Shown: in pieces, positions 16,799 to 25,320 of the stretch | Layout: each line of letters opens with the position of its first letter | Position numbering within the stretch: the stretch's first letter is position 1 | DNA from: XN24 sp035514535 | GTDB taxonomy: Bacteria > Pseudomonadota > Gammaproteobacteria > Steroidobacterales > XN24 | Direction of reading: 5' to 3' | Assembly (NCBI GenBank): GCA_035514535.1 | Contig: DATKAZ010000090.1 | Span: forward strand, 1 to 64,000 | Length of the DNA: 64,000 nt | Translations under genes and position numbers: made by a program | Notes under the pieces: model-generated | The model's input: only the letters and a program-made list of their open reading frames with translations | Told to the model about the DNA's origin: nothing | The model's database searches: none

Positions 16799-18565
16799 GT
16801 GCGCATCCTCTTCCTGACCCACAGTTTCAACAGCCTCGCGCAGCGGCTTTATACCGAGCTGGCTGCGCTCGGCCACGAGGTGTCCGTCGAGCTCGACATC
16901 AACGATGCCGCGACGGTCTCCGCGGTGGAGTTGTTCCGGCCGCACCTGGTGGTGGCTCCGTTCCTGAAACGCGCCATCCCGGAGGCCGTGTGGCGCCGGC
17001 TCGTCTGCCTCGTCGTTCACCCCGGAATTCGCGGCGATCGCGGGCCGTCTGCGCTGGACTGGGCGATCCTCGAGGGCGAGGCGCGCTGGGGCGTGACCGT
17101 GCTGCAGGCGGAACGCGAGCTGGATGCCGGCCCCGTCTGGGCCTGGCGCGAGTTCCCGATGCGCGCCGCGACGAAGGGCAGCCTGTATCGCTTCGAGGTC
17201 ACCGAGGCCGCGGCGGCGGCGGTGCTGGAGGCGGTCGAGCGGTTCCAGGCCGGCGACTTCCGGCCGCAACGAGTCGACCCGCAGGATGCCGCGATCCGGG
17301 GTCGTCCGCGCGAGCCGATGAAGCAATCCGACCGGCGCATCGACTGGGCACGGGACGACACCGCCACCGTGTTGCGCAAGATCCGCTCGGCCGACGGGTT
17401 CCCCGGCGTAGTCGACCAGCTCGCAGGACTCGGCGTACGCTTGTATGACGCCCACCCGGACGTATCGCTGGGTGGCGAGCCGGGCGCATTGCTCGCGCGG
17501 CGCGACGGCGCGGTATGCCGCGCGACGACCGACGGCGCGGTGTGGATCGGCCGCCTGCGGCTTGCACAGGGGCGCAGCCTCAAGTTGCCCGCGACGACCG
17601 TGCTCGGTGCAGCTGCGGCGGCCCTGCCGGAGTCCGCCTCGTGCGACGAATTGCCGGTCGACGGCCTGACTTTCAACGAGATCCGGTACGAGGAGCGCGA
17701 CAGGGTCGGCTACCTGCACTTCGACTTCCATAACGGGGCGATGGGTACCGACCAGTGCCGGCGCCTGCTGGCAGCCTTGCGGCAGGCGCGCGCGCGGCCG
17801 ACGCGTGTCATTGTGCTGCTGGGCGGGCGAGACTTCTGGTCCAACGGGCTGCACCTGAACCTGATCGAAGCGGCGGCCAGCCCCGCCGACGCGTCCTGGG
17901 AGAACATCAATGCGATGGATGACCTCGCGGAGGCGGTCGTCGGGACCAGCGAGCAGCTCACGATTTCGGCCCTGGGCGGGAATGCGGGCGCCGGCGGCGC
18001 GTTTCTCGCCCTCGCGGCCGACTTCGTCTACGCGCGTGACGGCGTGATCCTGAATCCCCATTACAAGAATATGGGCAACCTGTACGGATCGGAGCTCTGG
18101 ACCTACCTCCTGCCTCGACGCGTCGGCCCGACAGGGGTTGCGGCGGTAATGGCCCACCGCCTGCCACTCGCGGCGCGAGAAGCGCTGGCGATGGGGGTCG
18201 TGGACGAGGTCGGGCCGGGTGATCCGGCAGCCTTCCGGGACTTCGTGGCGTCCAGGGCGGCCGGGCTCGCAGCCGGCACCGATTTCGACGCGCGGCTTGC
18301 GGCGAAGAGGCTACGCCGCGAGGCCGACGAGGCCGTCAAGCCGCTGGCGGCTCACCGGGCCGAGGAACTCGAGCGCATGAAGCTGAACTTCTACGGCTTC
18401 GACCCCAGTTATCACGTTGCGCGCTATCGCTTCGTGCATCGCACGCCGCACGCCTGGACGCCGCTGTACCTCGCCACGCACCGGCGTCTCGGCTGGCAGG
18501 TTCCGCAGGGCAGGGAAGTGCCATCACCCGCCTGCCCGCAACGCAGTTCCGCCCGCAGGGACTAG
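16799..18565 (+). CDS. hypX: HypX (HoxX) CO-ligand synthesis enzyme
   Basis: HypX makes the active-site CO of [NiFe] hydrogenases from formyl-tetrahydrofolate under aerobic conditions. The 588-residue protein has the two expected halves. The N-terminal formyltransferase-like domain begins RILFLTHSFNSLAQRLY and contains HPGIRGDRGPSALDWA. The C-terminal crotonase-like domain contains GGNAGAGGAFLALAADFVYA and NPHYKNMGNLYGSELWTYLLP. The GTG at 16799 is chosen because homologues begin at this RILFLTHS motif. An earlier GTG at 16742 would overlap hypD1. Its stop overlaps that of the convergent DUF3300 gene in one CTAG. Confidence 0.94.
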   Translation: MRILFLTHSFNSLAQRLYTELAALGHEVSVELDINDAATVSAVELFRPHLVVAPFLKRAIPEAVWRRLVCLVVHPGIRGDRGPSALDWAILEGEARWGVTVLQAERELDAGPVWAWREFPMRAATKGSLYRFEVTEAAAAAVLEAVERFQAGDFRPQRVDPQDAAIRGRPREPMKQSDRRIDWARDDTATVLRKIRSADGFPGVVDQLAGLGVRLYDAHPDVSLGGEPGALLARRDGAVCRATTDGAVWIGRLRLAQGRSLKLPATTVLGAAAAALPESASCDELPVDGLTFNEIRYEERDRVGYLHFDFHNGAMGTDQCRRLLAALRQARARPTRVIVLLGGRDFWSNGLHLNLIEAAASPADASWENINAMDDLAEAVVGTSEQLTISALGGNAGAGGAFLALAADFVYARDGVILNPHYKNMGNLYGSELWTYLLPRRVGPTGVAAVMAHRLPLAAREALAMGVVDEVGPGDPAAFRDFVASRAAGLAAGTDFDARLAAKRLRREADEAVKPLAAHRAEELERMKLNFYGFDPSYHVARYRFVHRTPHAWTPLYLATHRRLGWQVPQGREVPSPACPQRSSARRD

Positions 18566-20223
18566 TCGAACCTGCGACCGTTCCGGCCGGCCTGGCCGCG
18601 CCATGAATTTGCCTTGCCCTTGTCACGCTCAGCCCTGGGAGCGGCGCGCGACTCGGTATCACGGCTGCTGGACCGGCTTTCCGCCCTGGCCCGCGGCGCA
18701 GGCGCCGTAGCCGCCGGGGCGCTCGAGCGACCCTGCGGCCGGGACTGCGGCGCGCGCGACGTCGACCGCGGCGACGACGAAACAGTCGACCTTGCCGCAG
18801 GCGCGGCGGCGCGCGGCGCGGAAGACCTGGCGCGCGACGTGGAGGCGCCGGCCCGTGGAGTGGAGGCCCCGGCGCGCGGCGCGGAGGCTGTCCGCTGAGA
18901 AGGCGAGACCGCCCGGCGCGTCACGGTCGCTGGCCGCTGTGTGGGCGCTACGGTCCGTTGTGCACGCTGTTGCGGTCGTGTCGACGCGCGCGTGTCGCGG
19001 AGGCGTTCACCGGTGCGGGAGACACTGGGTTGCACGGTGCGCGGCCCGGCTGACAGCCTGGCGCCATCAGTGTCCCGGGCCGTCCGGTTCGTGACCTGAC
19101 GCTGCGATCGGTCGGCGGCTTCCCGGACCGACCCGCTTGCGCGGTCCGCCGGGCGGGCCACCCGCGAATCGCGGGACACGCGCGAATTCCGGTCGCGCCA
19201 CGCACCGTCCCGATCCTCGCGGTAATCACGCCTCGTCCCGGCGAGTCGCGAGTCGCGATCCGCGCTGCCCGTGGCCCGCGTCCCGCGATGCTCAATCGGC
19301 CAGCGTGTCGAGGGACCCGCTTTCAGGCGCGGCTGGTCATAGCGCTGCCTCACGTCCTTGTGCCGATAGGCGACCCCGCGGCGATGCCGGGGGTTGTGCT
19401 TCCAGCGCTCGCCGGGGGTGTAATAGTGCCGCGCCGAGCGGTAGCGCGGCGCATGGTAGTACCGCGGCGCATGCAGGATGACGACGCTGCGCTGCGGCCA
19501 ATAGAAGCTGCTGAAGAAGAAGCCCGAGGAGAGGCGTATGCCGGAGCCCCAGTAGTACCCTGGATGCCCGTGGTAATAGTACGAGGGCGCGGCCCAGACG
19601 ACCGGCGGGTAGGCCGGCCACCACCAGCTCCCGTAGACCACGTACGGATCGTAGTAAGGCACATGCACCACGTGAGTCCGTGCGGGTTCGATGATGATCG
19701 TTTTCTCTTCGCGGATCACGCGCGCGTACTCGGTCGTCTCGAGATTGCCCTCAGCATCGGCCCGGGCGCGCAGGAACTGGATCGAGTCCATGACCTGCGC
19801 TTCCTGGTAAAGCATTGCGTCGCCCAGGTTTCGGGTCCAGTCGAGATCCTCGTCCATGCGCGCGAGAATCTCCGGGAAGGCGACCAGCGCCTTGACGCTG
19901 GGATCCCAGTCACGGTCTGCAACGGCCGCGACGGCATTCTCGCCTTCAAGCTGCGGGTTCTGCCGCGACCAGCGCGCGGCCTCGACGACTTCCAGCGGAT
20001 AGGTCGCCGCGACCAGCACCTGGGAGAGCAGTGAGTCGGGATACAGGGCGATCGGCGCGAGCAGTTGATCGAGCTGCGCCTGGGTATACTCCTGACCGTC
20101 GGCGGAGGTCGTGACAACGTCGTCCACGATTGGCTCGACGACATATTCCTCGGCGTGGGCGGGGCCGGCCGCCAGGGCCAGCAGGCCTAGCGTCAGCGCT
20201 GCGCGCATGTGAAGGTTGTTCAT
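18562..20223 (-). CDS. DUF3300 secreted protein with long Arg/Ser/Ala-rich tail
   Basis: The 553-residue protein has a signal peptide ending AAGPAHA-EEY. The DUF3300 domain runs to about residue 180: YTQAQLDQLLAPIALYPDSL and TYPLEVVEAARW. A Tyr/Trp/Pro-rich section (VVYGSWWWPAYPPVVWAAPS) follows. Roughly the last 270 residues are low complexity, rich in Arg, Ser, Ala, Thr and Pro, with short repeats such as RAGAST. The tail is strongly basic and probably unstructured. The start at 20223 has GGGAG seven bases upstream. The role is unknown, with envelope or surface binding plausible. Confidence 0.82.
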   Translation of the reverse strand: MNNLHMRAALTLGLLALAAGPAHAEEYVVEPIVDDVVTTSADGQEYTQAQLDQLLAPIALYPDSLLSQVLVAATYPLEVVEAARWSRQNPQLEGENAVAAVADRDWDPSVKALVAFPEILARMDEDLDWTRNLGDAMLYQEAQVMDSIQFLRARADAEGNLETTEYARVIREEKTIIIEPARTHVVHVPYYDPYVVYGSWWWPAYPPVVWAAPSYYYHGHPGYYWGSGIRLSSGFFFSSFYWPQRSVVILHAPRYYHAPRYRSARHYYTPGERWKHNPRHRRGVAYRHKDVRQRYDQPRLKAGPSTRWPIEHRGTRATGSADRDSRLAGTRRDYREDRDGAWRDRNSRVSRDSRVARPADRASGSVREAADRSQRQVTNRTARDTDGARLSAGPRTVQPSVSRTGERLRDTRASTRPQQRAQRTVAPTQRPATVTRRAVSPSQRTASAPRAGASTPRAGASTSRARSSAPRAAAPAARSTVSSSPRSTSRAPQSRPQGRSSAPAATAPAPRARAESRSSSRDTESRAAPRAERDKGKANSWRGQAGRNGRRFD

Positions 20224-20392
20224 CGCTCGCTCCCGGTTTTCACCACGCTCACAGGCTAGCACCCCGAACCTGAACATACGGCAACGGTGTGGCGGCCCGC
20301 ATGCCCCGGTCAGCCCATGTTCTCTCGGACCATTCTGGCAGCTATTGGTTTCCGGTTAACATAGGCGCGCCCGGCGATCGCCGGGCCCCGTC

Positions 20393-20511
<119 letters not shown>

Positions 20512-20519
20512 TTTGCCGG

Positions 20520-20756
20520 TCACCCTTCGAGCAGCGGGCGGATCTTCTCCGGGCTCAGCACCCTGCCGAAGGACTTCACTTCGCCGTCCACCGCGAGACC
20601 GGGCGTCAGCATGATGCCGAACTCGGCGATGCGGTTGATGTCCGTAACCTTTTCCAGGCGGTACTCGAGGCCCAGCGACTTGGCGGCCGCCTCCGCATTC
20701 TCCGCCAGCACCTGGCACTTGGAACATCCTCTACCAAGAATCTGTATATGCTTCAT
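20520..20756 (-). CDS. Small thioredoxin-like redox protein
   Basis: This 78-residue protein has a thioredoxin fold with the active site GRGCSKC (Cys11, Cys14) and a cis-proline-like MLTPGLAVDGEV. It matches the redox-active disulfide protein 2 / TM0996 type. It follows an ArsR regulator and a permease with conserved cysteines, an arrangement repeatedly found in metal or metalloid gene sets, so it may reduce the permease or its substrate. That is inference from context. The 44-base gap upstream is AT-rich and only a weak GGTG precedes the ATG. Confidence 0.88.
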   Translation of the reverse strand: MKHIQILGRGCSKCQVLAENAEAAAKSLGLEYRLEKVTDINRIAEFGIMLTPGLAVDGEVKSFGRVLSPEKIRPLLEG

Positions 20757-20800
20757 AAATATGCACCATATATTTCATGTAAATTATTGTTACAGGCTGG

Positions 20801-22183
20801 TCAGAAGAACAAGCCGTAGAGGTAGCCGCACAGGGTGCTCAGGCCGACCACCAGGCCGACGAATACGAGGGTCTTCTGCGTGCCGAGGATCGCCCGGATG
20901 ACCAGCATGTTGGGCAGCGACACCGCCGGACCGGCAAGCAGCAGCGCCAGCGCAGGACCCTTGCCCATGCCGTTGCCGATCAGCCCCTGCAGGATGGGCA
21001 CCTCGGTCAGCGTGGCGAAATACATCAGCGAGCCGGCCATGGCCGCGAACAGGTTGGCGGACAGGGAGTTTCCGCCGACCAGGCCAGCGATCCAGTGCCC
21101 GGGGACCAGTCCTTCCTCTCCCGGCCGCCCTAGCAAAAACCCGGCGACCAGCACGCCGACCAGCAGCAGCGGGGTGATCTGCTTGGCGAAGCCCCAGCTC
21201 TGTTCGACCCACTCGCGGTTCTCGTCGCCGGCGTCGCGGCTCGAGGACAGCAGCACGATCCCGGCCACCGCGACGGTGAACGGCAGCATGGCATGCCATG
21301 GCAGCCCGACTTCAAAACCGGGCAGCAGGTGACCCCAGGCCGGCAGCGCCCACGTATGCAACAGGACGGCAGCCAGGGCGACGGTCAGCGCGAGCAGCGC
21401 CATTTTCCACCAGCGGATGCCGAACCACAGCACTATCATGGCGCCGAGCGCGGCGCCGAACAGCCCGGTCAGCGCCCACTTGGCGCTCCAGATCTCGAAC
21501 CACGGCCCAGCCGTGGCTTGCGGCTGGCCCCAGTTGGCGAACACCAGAACGCCGATGAGGGCTGCGAAATAGCTGGCGGTCTGCCACAGCGGCCGCATCC
21601 CGTCCTCCTCAGGGATGAGCAAGGTGCCGCCTGCGCGGGCGCGCTCCTCCTTGCGGTAGATCAAGTGCATCGCGAGGCCGATCAGCACGCTGAAGGCGAT
21701 TGCGCCGACGGCGCGGGCGACGCCGAGCTCGGCGCCCAGCACTGAGGCCGTGAGCACCACCGCAAGCACGTTGATGGCCGGACCGGAGTAGAGGAAGGCG
21801 ATTGCCGGGCCGAGGCCTGCGCCGCGCCTCCAGATGCTGCCAAACAGCGGCAGGATCGTGCAGGAACACACCGCCAGGATCGATCCGCTGATCGCGCCCA
21901 TGCCGTAGGCGACCGGCTTCGGCGCCGCCGGCCCCAGGTACTTCATCACCGCCGGCTGGCTGATGAACACGGCGATCGCTCCGGCGATGAGGAATGCCGG
22001 CACCAGGCAGAGCAGGAAGTGCTCCTGTGCGTACCAGCGCGTCAGCGCCAGGGCCTCGTGGACCGCGCCGTCGAAGCGGGCCCAGCCGACCGGCAGAGCG
22101 AACACGAGCATGAACACGGCCAGGCCCGCGGCCAGGAGTCGCCATTCGCGGCTCAGGATCGGGGCTTCTCGCAGCGCTTCCAA
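20801..22183 (-). CDS. Permease of the ArsP/DUF318 family
   Basis: This 460-residue polytopic protein has about ten hydrophobic segments in two related halves. Paired cysteines in ILAVCSCTILPLF (near residues 106-108) and SGPAINVLAVVL are hallmarks of the DUF318 permeases, which include the organoarsenical exporter ArsP. The second half repeats the pattern in LLAGPAVSLPNMLVIRAIL. It starts one base after arsR ends and is followed by the thioredoxin-like gene. A metalloid or metal-related substrate is inferred from the ArsR partner, but the actual substrate cannot be read. Confidence 0.88.
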   Translation of the reverse strand: MEALREAPILSREWRLLAAGLAVFMLVFALPVGWARFDGAVHEALALTRWYAQEHFLLCLVPAFLIAGAIAVFISQPAVMKYLGPAAPKPVAYGMGAISGSILAVCSCTILPLFGSIWRRGAGLGPAIAFLYSGPAINVLAVVLTASVLGAELGVARAVGAIAFSVLIGLAMHLIYRKEERARAGGTLLIPEEDGMRPLWQTASYFAALIGVLVFANWGQPQATAGPWFEIWSAKWALTGLFGAALGAMIVLWFGIRWWKMALLALTVALAAVLLHTWALPAWGHLLPGFEVGLPWHAMLPFTVAVAGIVLLSSSRDAGDENREWVEQSWGFAKQITPLLLVGVLVAGFLLGRPGEEGLVPGHWIAGLVGGNSLSANLFAAMAGSLMYFATLTEVPILQGLIGNGMGKGPALALLLAGPAVSLPNMLVIRAILGTQKTLVFVGLVVGLSTLCGYLYGLFF

Positions 22184-22184
22184 C

Positions 22185-22523
22185 TCAGGCGTCCGCCAGG
22201 ACGCGGGCCCGTTCCTCGAGGTCGTGCTCGAGCGTGCGGGTGGCGCAGGCCATGAAGTCCGTTATGCAGGGCGTGCGCAGGCGATAGAACACCTTGAGGC
22301 CGTCCTTGCGGGTGCTGACGATGCCGCTCCTGGCCATCACGGCCAGGTGGCGCGAAACGTTGGAGCGTCCGGCGCCGACCGCCGTGGCGATGTCGCAGAC
22401 GCAGACATCGCCGTCGCGCAACAGGTCCACGATCGCAAGCCTGATCGGATGGGCCACGCCGTGCACGACTTCGGCCTGCAGCTCGTAGCGCCGCCAGTGC
22501 AAATCGCGATGCTGTTTTTTCAT
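22185..22523 (-). CDS. arsR: ArsR/SmtB-family metal-sensing repressor
   Basis: This 112-residue winged-helix repressor carries the classic metal-site sequence DVCVCD (Cys41, Cys43) in the recognition-helix region. Further cysteines at 86 and 93 lie near the C-terminus. The DNA-contact helix is GRSNVSRHLAVMARSG. It is the first gene of a three-gene operon with the permease and thioredoxin-like protein. Its own start codon overlaps the palindrome at 22523-22546, which fits autorepression relieved by metal binding. No Shine-Dalgarno sequence is visible, so the mRNA may be leaderless. Confidence 0.92.
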   Translation of the reverse strand: MKKQHRDLHWRRYELQAEVVHGVAHPIRLAIVDLLRDGDVCVCDIATAVGAGRSNVSRHLAVMARSGIVSTRKDGLKVFYRLRTPCITDFMACATRTLEHDLEERARVLADA

Positions 22524-22546
22524 TATGTGAGTATTTCATCACATAA
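22523..22546. promoter_or_regulatory. Palindromic operator of the arsR operon
   Basis: TTATGTGA (22523-22530) and TCACATAA (22539-22546) form a perfect inverted repeat with an eight-base spacer, overlapping the first base of the arsR start codon. Position and symmetry fit an ArsR-family operator controlling its own operon. Confidence 0.75.
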
Positions 22547-22684
22547 GGACGCAAGGTATCCGGACTTGCCGAAACCCGGTGCTCGACGGGAGGGTATGCG
22601 GGGTGCCGCCCTGCCCGGGCCCGGCGCACCGGGATGATACACTTCCACCCCTCCCGCAATGATCCAGGTTGCCCCGACAGGCTC

Positions 22685-24301
22685 ATGAGTTATCAAGCGC
22701 TTGCCCGCAAGTGGCGACCCCGTCTGTTCGCCGACCTGGTAGGCCAGGAACATGTCCTGCGGGCCCTCGTGCACGCGCTGGACAATGACCGGCTGCACCA
22801 CGCCTACCTGTTCACAGGGACGCGCGGCGTGGGCAAGACGACCATAGCGCGGATTCTCGCGAAAGCCCTGAATTGCGAGCAAGGCGTGTCCTCGACGCCC
22901 TGCGGTGCGTGCGGTTCCTGTCTCGACATCGATGCCGGGCGCTTCGTCGACCTGATCGAGGTCGATGCGGCGTCGCGCACCAAGATCGAGGACACGCGCG
23001 ACCTGCTCGACAACGTGCAGTACTCGCCGGCGCGCGGGCGTTACAAGGTGTACCTGATCGACGAGGTCCACATGCTGTCGCGGCATTCCTTCAACGCCCT
23101 GTTGAAGACGCTGGAAGAGCCGCCGCCGCACGTGAAGTTTCTGCTCGCGACGACCGACCCGCAGAACCTGCCGGTGACGGTCCTGTCGCGCTGCCTGCAG
23201 TTCAACCTGAAGCGCCTGCCGGTGTCGATGATCCGCGAACGGCTGCGCCTCGTGGCAGACAGCGAGGCGCTGGAATTCGAGGGCCCAGCGCTGGACCTGC
23301 TGGCGCGCGCGGCCGACGGCAGCCTGCGCGACGCCCTCAGCCTGCTGGACCAGGCCGCATCCCACGGCGGCGGCCGCCTCGCGGAGCAGGACGTTGCGGC
23401 GATGCTCGGCACCGTCGATCGCGAGCATGCGGTGCGCCTGCTCGAGGCGATCGTGGCCGGCGACGGAGCGCGCGTCCTCACCGAGGTGGCGGCGCTGGAC
23501 GAGCACGTCCCGGATTACGACGATGTGCTCGGCACGATCGCAGCGCTGTTGCAGCGTGCCGCGGTGCTGCAGGCGGCGCCGGACCTCGACGACGAAGAGG
23601 ACGGCTTAACCGCCAGGGCGCGGCCGCTGGCGAACACGGCGGCGCCCGAGGACCTCCAGTTGTGGTACCAGGTGGCGGTGGCAGGGCGTCGCGACCTGCC
23701 GCTCGCGCCCTCGCCGCGCGCGGGCTGCGAAATGGTCCTGCTGCGGATGCTCGCTTTCCGCTACGCGGAGCCGACGGCCATCCGGGCCGGCGCCGCATCC
23801 AGGCCCGCGACGACGACGGCTGGCGCGGCGATTCCGGCAGGCGCAGTGGCGCCGGCCGGGCCGCAGCAGGCGGCGCGTGAACGGGTGACGCCCGGGACGG
23901 CACCCGGCGCCGCGGCCGGGTCGCCGGACGAGTGGGAGCAGATCGTGGAGCACCTGGGCCTCGCCGGCGCGACGCGCCAGCTGGCCCGGCATTGCAGTTA
24001 TGCCGGCCGGGCGGGCGGGGTCGTGCGCCTGGTGATCGATCCGGCCCACGAGATCCTTGCCACGAACGCACAGCAGGACCGCCTCCGCAAGGCGCTTGCG
24101 AGCCACTTTGGCGAGGCCGTGCGCCTGCAGCTGGACATTGCGAAACCCGCTGCAGAAACGCCTGCGGATAAGGAGCGGCGCGCCGCGGCCGAACGTCAGC
24201 TGCAGGCGGAAAACGCCATCGAGGATGACCCGGTAGTGCGCGAGATGCAGAAGGTTTTTGACGCCAGGGTGGATCACGACAGCATCCGCCCCGCGGACTG
24301 A
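22685..24301 (+). CDS. dnaX: DNA polymerase III gamma/tau subunit
   Basis: DnaX is the ATPase of the replication clamp loader. The 538-residue protein begins MSYQALARKWRP, with Walker A GTRGVGKT near 45-52. Zinc cysteines (CGACGSC) and Walker B VYLIDEVHMLS follow, then a Pro/Ala-rich linker and a tau-like C-terminal domain. It is shorter than E. coli tau. I see no A-rich slippery heptamer of the E. coli type, so a separate gamma form is not predicted. The start at 22685 is the first ATG fitting the family. It heads dnaX-ybaB-recR. Confidence 0.95.
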   Translation: MSYQALARKWRPRLFADLVGQEHVLRALVHALDNDRLHHAYLFTGTRGVGKTTIARILAKALNCEQGVSSTPCGACGSCLDIDAGRFVDLIEVDAASRTKIEDTRDLLDNVQYSPARGRYKVYLIDEVHMLSRHSFNALLKTLEEPPPHVKFLLATTDPQNLPVTVLSRCLQFNLKRLPVSMIRERLRLVADSEALEFEGPALDLLARAADGSLRDALSLLDQAASHGGGRLAEQDVAAMLGTVDREHAVRLLEAIVAGDGARVLTEVAALDEHVPDYDDVLGTIAALLQRAAVLQAAPDLDDEEDGLTARARPLANTAAPEDLQLWYQVAVAGRRDLPLAPSPRAGCEMVLLRMLAFRYAEPTAIRAGAASRPATTTAGAAIPAGAVAPAGPQQAARERVTPGTAPGAAAGSPDEWEQIVEHLGLAGATRQLARHCSYAGRAGGVVRLVIDPAHEILATNAQQDRLRKALASHFGEAVRLQLDIAKPAAETPADKERRAAAERQLQAENAIEDDPVVREMQKVFDARVDHDSIRPAD

Positions 24302-24321
24302 TCAGCAACAGGAGCAACTGA

Positions 24322-24645
24322 ATGAAGGGGCAGATCGGGCAGCTGATGCGCCAGGCTCAGCAGATGCAGGAGAACATGGCGAAAGCGCAGGAGGAGCTCG
24401 CGGCGATCGAAGTCGTGGGTGAGTCCGGCGGCGGCATGGTCAAGGTGACGATGACTTGCCGGCACGAGGTGCGGGGCATCGCCATCGACCCCGCCCTCGT
24501 CGGCGACGACCGGGAAATGCTGGAAGACCTGGTGGCAGCCGCCGTCAACGACACGTTGCGCAAGGTGGAACGGACGGTGCAGGAGAAATACGCGGGCATG
24601 ACTTCCGGCCTCGGCCTCCCCGGCGGCATGAAGCTGCCGTTCTAA
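24322..24645 (+). CDS. ybaB: YbaB/EbfC nucleoid-associated protein
   Basis: This 107-residue DNA-binding protein of the YbaB/EbfC family typically forms a tweezer-like dimer. The N-terminal helix is QLMRQAQQMQENMAKAQEEL, followed by VVGESGGGMVKVTMTCRHEV and the conserved EMLEDLVAAAVNDTLRKVE. It lies between dnaX and recR, the conserved bacterial order. AGGAG precedes the start closely. Confidence 0.95.
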   Translation: MKGQIGQLMRQAQQMQENMAKAQEELAAIEVVGESGGGMVKVTMTCRHEVRGIAIDPALVGDDREMLEDLVAAAVNDTLRKVERTVQEKYAGMTSGLGLPGGMKLPF

Positions 24646-24652
24646 GCCGTCG

Positions 24653-25249
24653 ATGCGATATCCGCCGCGACTCGCGGGGCTGATCGAGGCACTGCGGCGC
24701 CTGCCCGGCGTCGGGCCGCGCTCGGCGCAGCGCATGGCGTTCTACCTGCTCGAGAAGGACCGCGACGGCGCCACGGCGCTGGCCGAGGCAATCAACGCCG
24801 CGATTGCGGTCATCGGCCGCTGTTCGCGTTGCAGGATGTTTACGGAAACCGAGCTGTGCGAGATCTGCCGCGCACCCGGGCGGGATGCGGGGCTGCTGTG
24901 CGTCGTGGAGACGCCCGCGGACGTCGTGGCCGTCGAGACCGGCTCGGGTTATGCCGGCCGCTATTTCGTGCTGATGGGGCATCTCTCGCCGCTGGACGGG
25001 ATCGGGCCTGACGAACTCGGCCTGGAGATGCTCGAATCGATCCTCGACGAGGAGGGCGTCAGCGAGGTCATTCTCGCCACCAATCCGACGGTCGAGGGCG
25101 AGGCCACGGCGCACTATATTGCGGACCTGTGTACACGCCGGAACATCCGGGCGACGCGCATCGCCCACGGCGTGCCGGTCGGCGGCGAACTCGAATATGT
25201 CGACAGCGGCACCCTGTCGCACGCCTTCGCGGGCCGCCAGAACATCTAG
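24653..25249 (+). CDS. recR: Recombination protein RecR
   Basis: RecR acts with RecF and RecO to load RecA at gaps. The 198-residue protein has the helix-hairpin-helix LRRLPGVGPRSAQRMAF, the zinc finger CSRCRMFTETELCEIC, a Toprim domain (LCVVETPADVVAVE) and the C-terminal GGELEYVDSGTL. All match the family at normal length. It is the last gene of the dnaX operon. Its stop is followed within a dozen bases by the large palindrome. Confidence 0.96.
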   Translation: MRYPPRLAGLIEALRRLPGVGPRSAQRMAFYLLEKDRDGATALAEAINAAIAVIGRCSRCRMFTETELCEICRAPGRDAGLLCVVETPADVVAVETGSGYAGRYFVLMGHLSPLDGIGPDELGLEMLESILDEEGVSEVILATNPTVEGEATAHYIADLCTRRNIRATRIAHGVPVGGELEYVDSGTLSHAFAGRQNI

Positions 25250-25251
25250 CT

Positions 25252-25320
25252 GCTGATGGGGCTGATGGGGACACTCCTGAAAGCGCGCTTTCAGGAGTGT
25301 CCCCATCAGCAGCCATCAGC
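25252..25320. repeat. Long palindromic repeat, copy 1 (perfect 50 bp)
   Basis: Bases 25261-25310 are a perfect 25 + 25 palindrome with centre GCGCGC and arms built on GGGGACACTCCTGAAA. A shorter flanking copy of GCTGATGG/CCATCAGC extends the symmetry on both sides (25252-25320). It lies between the convergent genes recR and rsgA and overlaps the rsgA stop codon at 25316-25318. As RNA it would form a very stable hairpin on either strand. It shares its core with 36638-36701. Confidence 0.93.
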
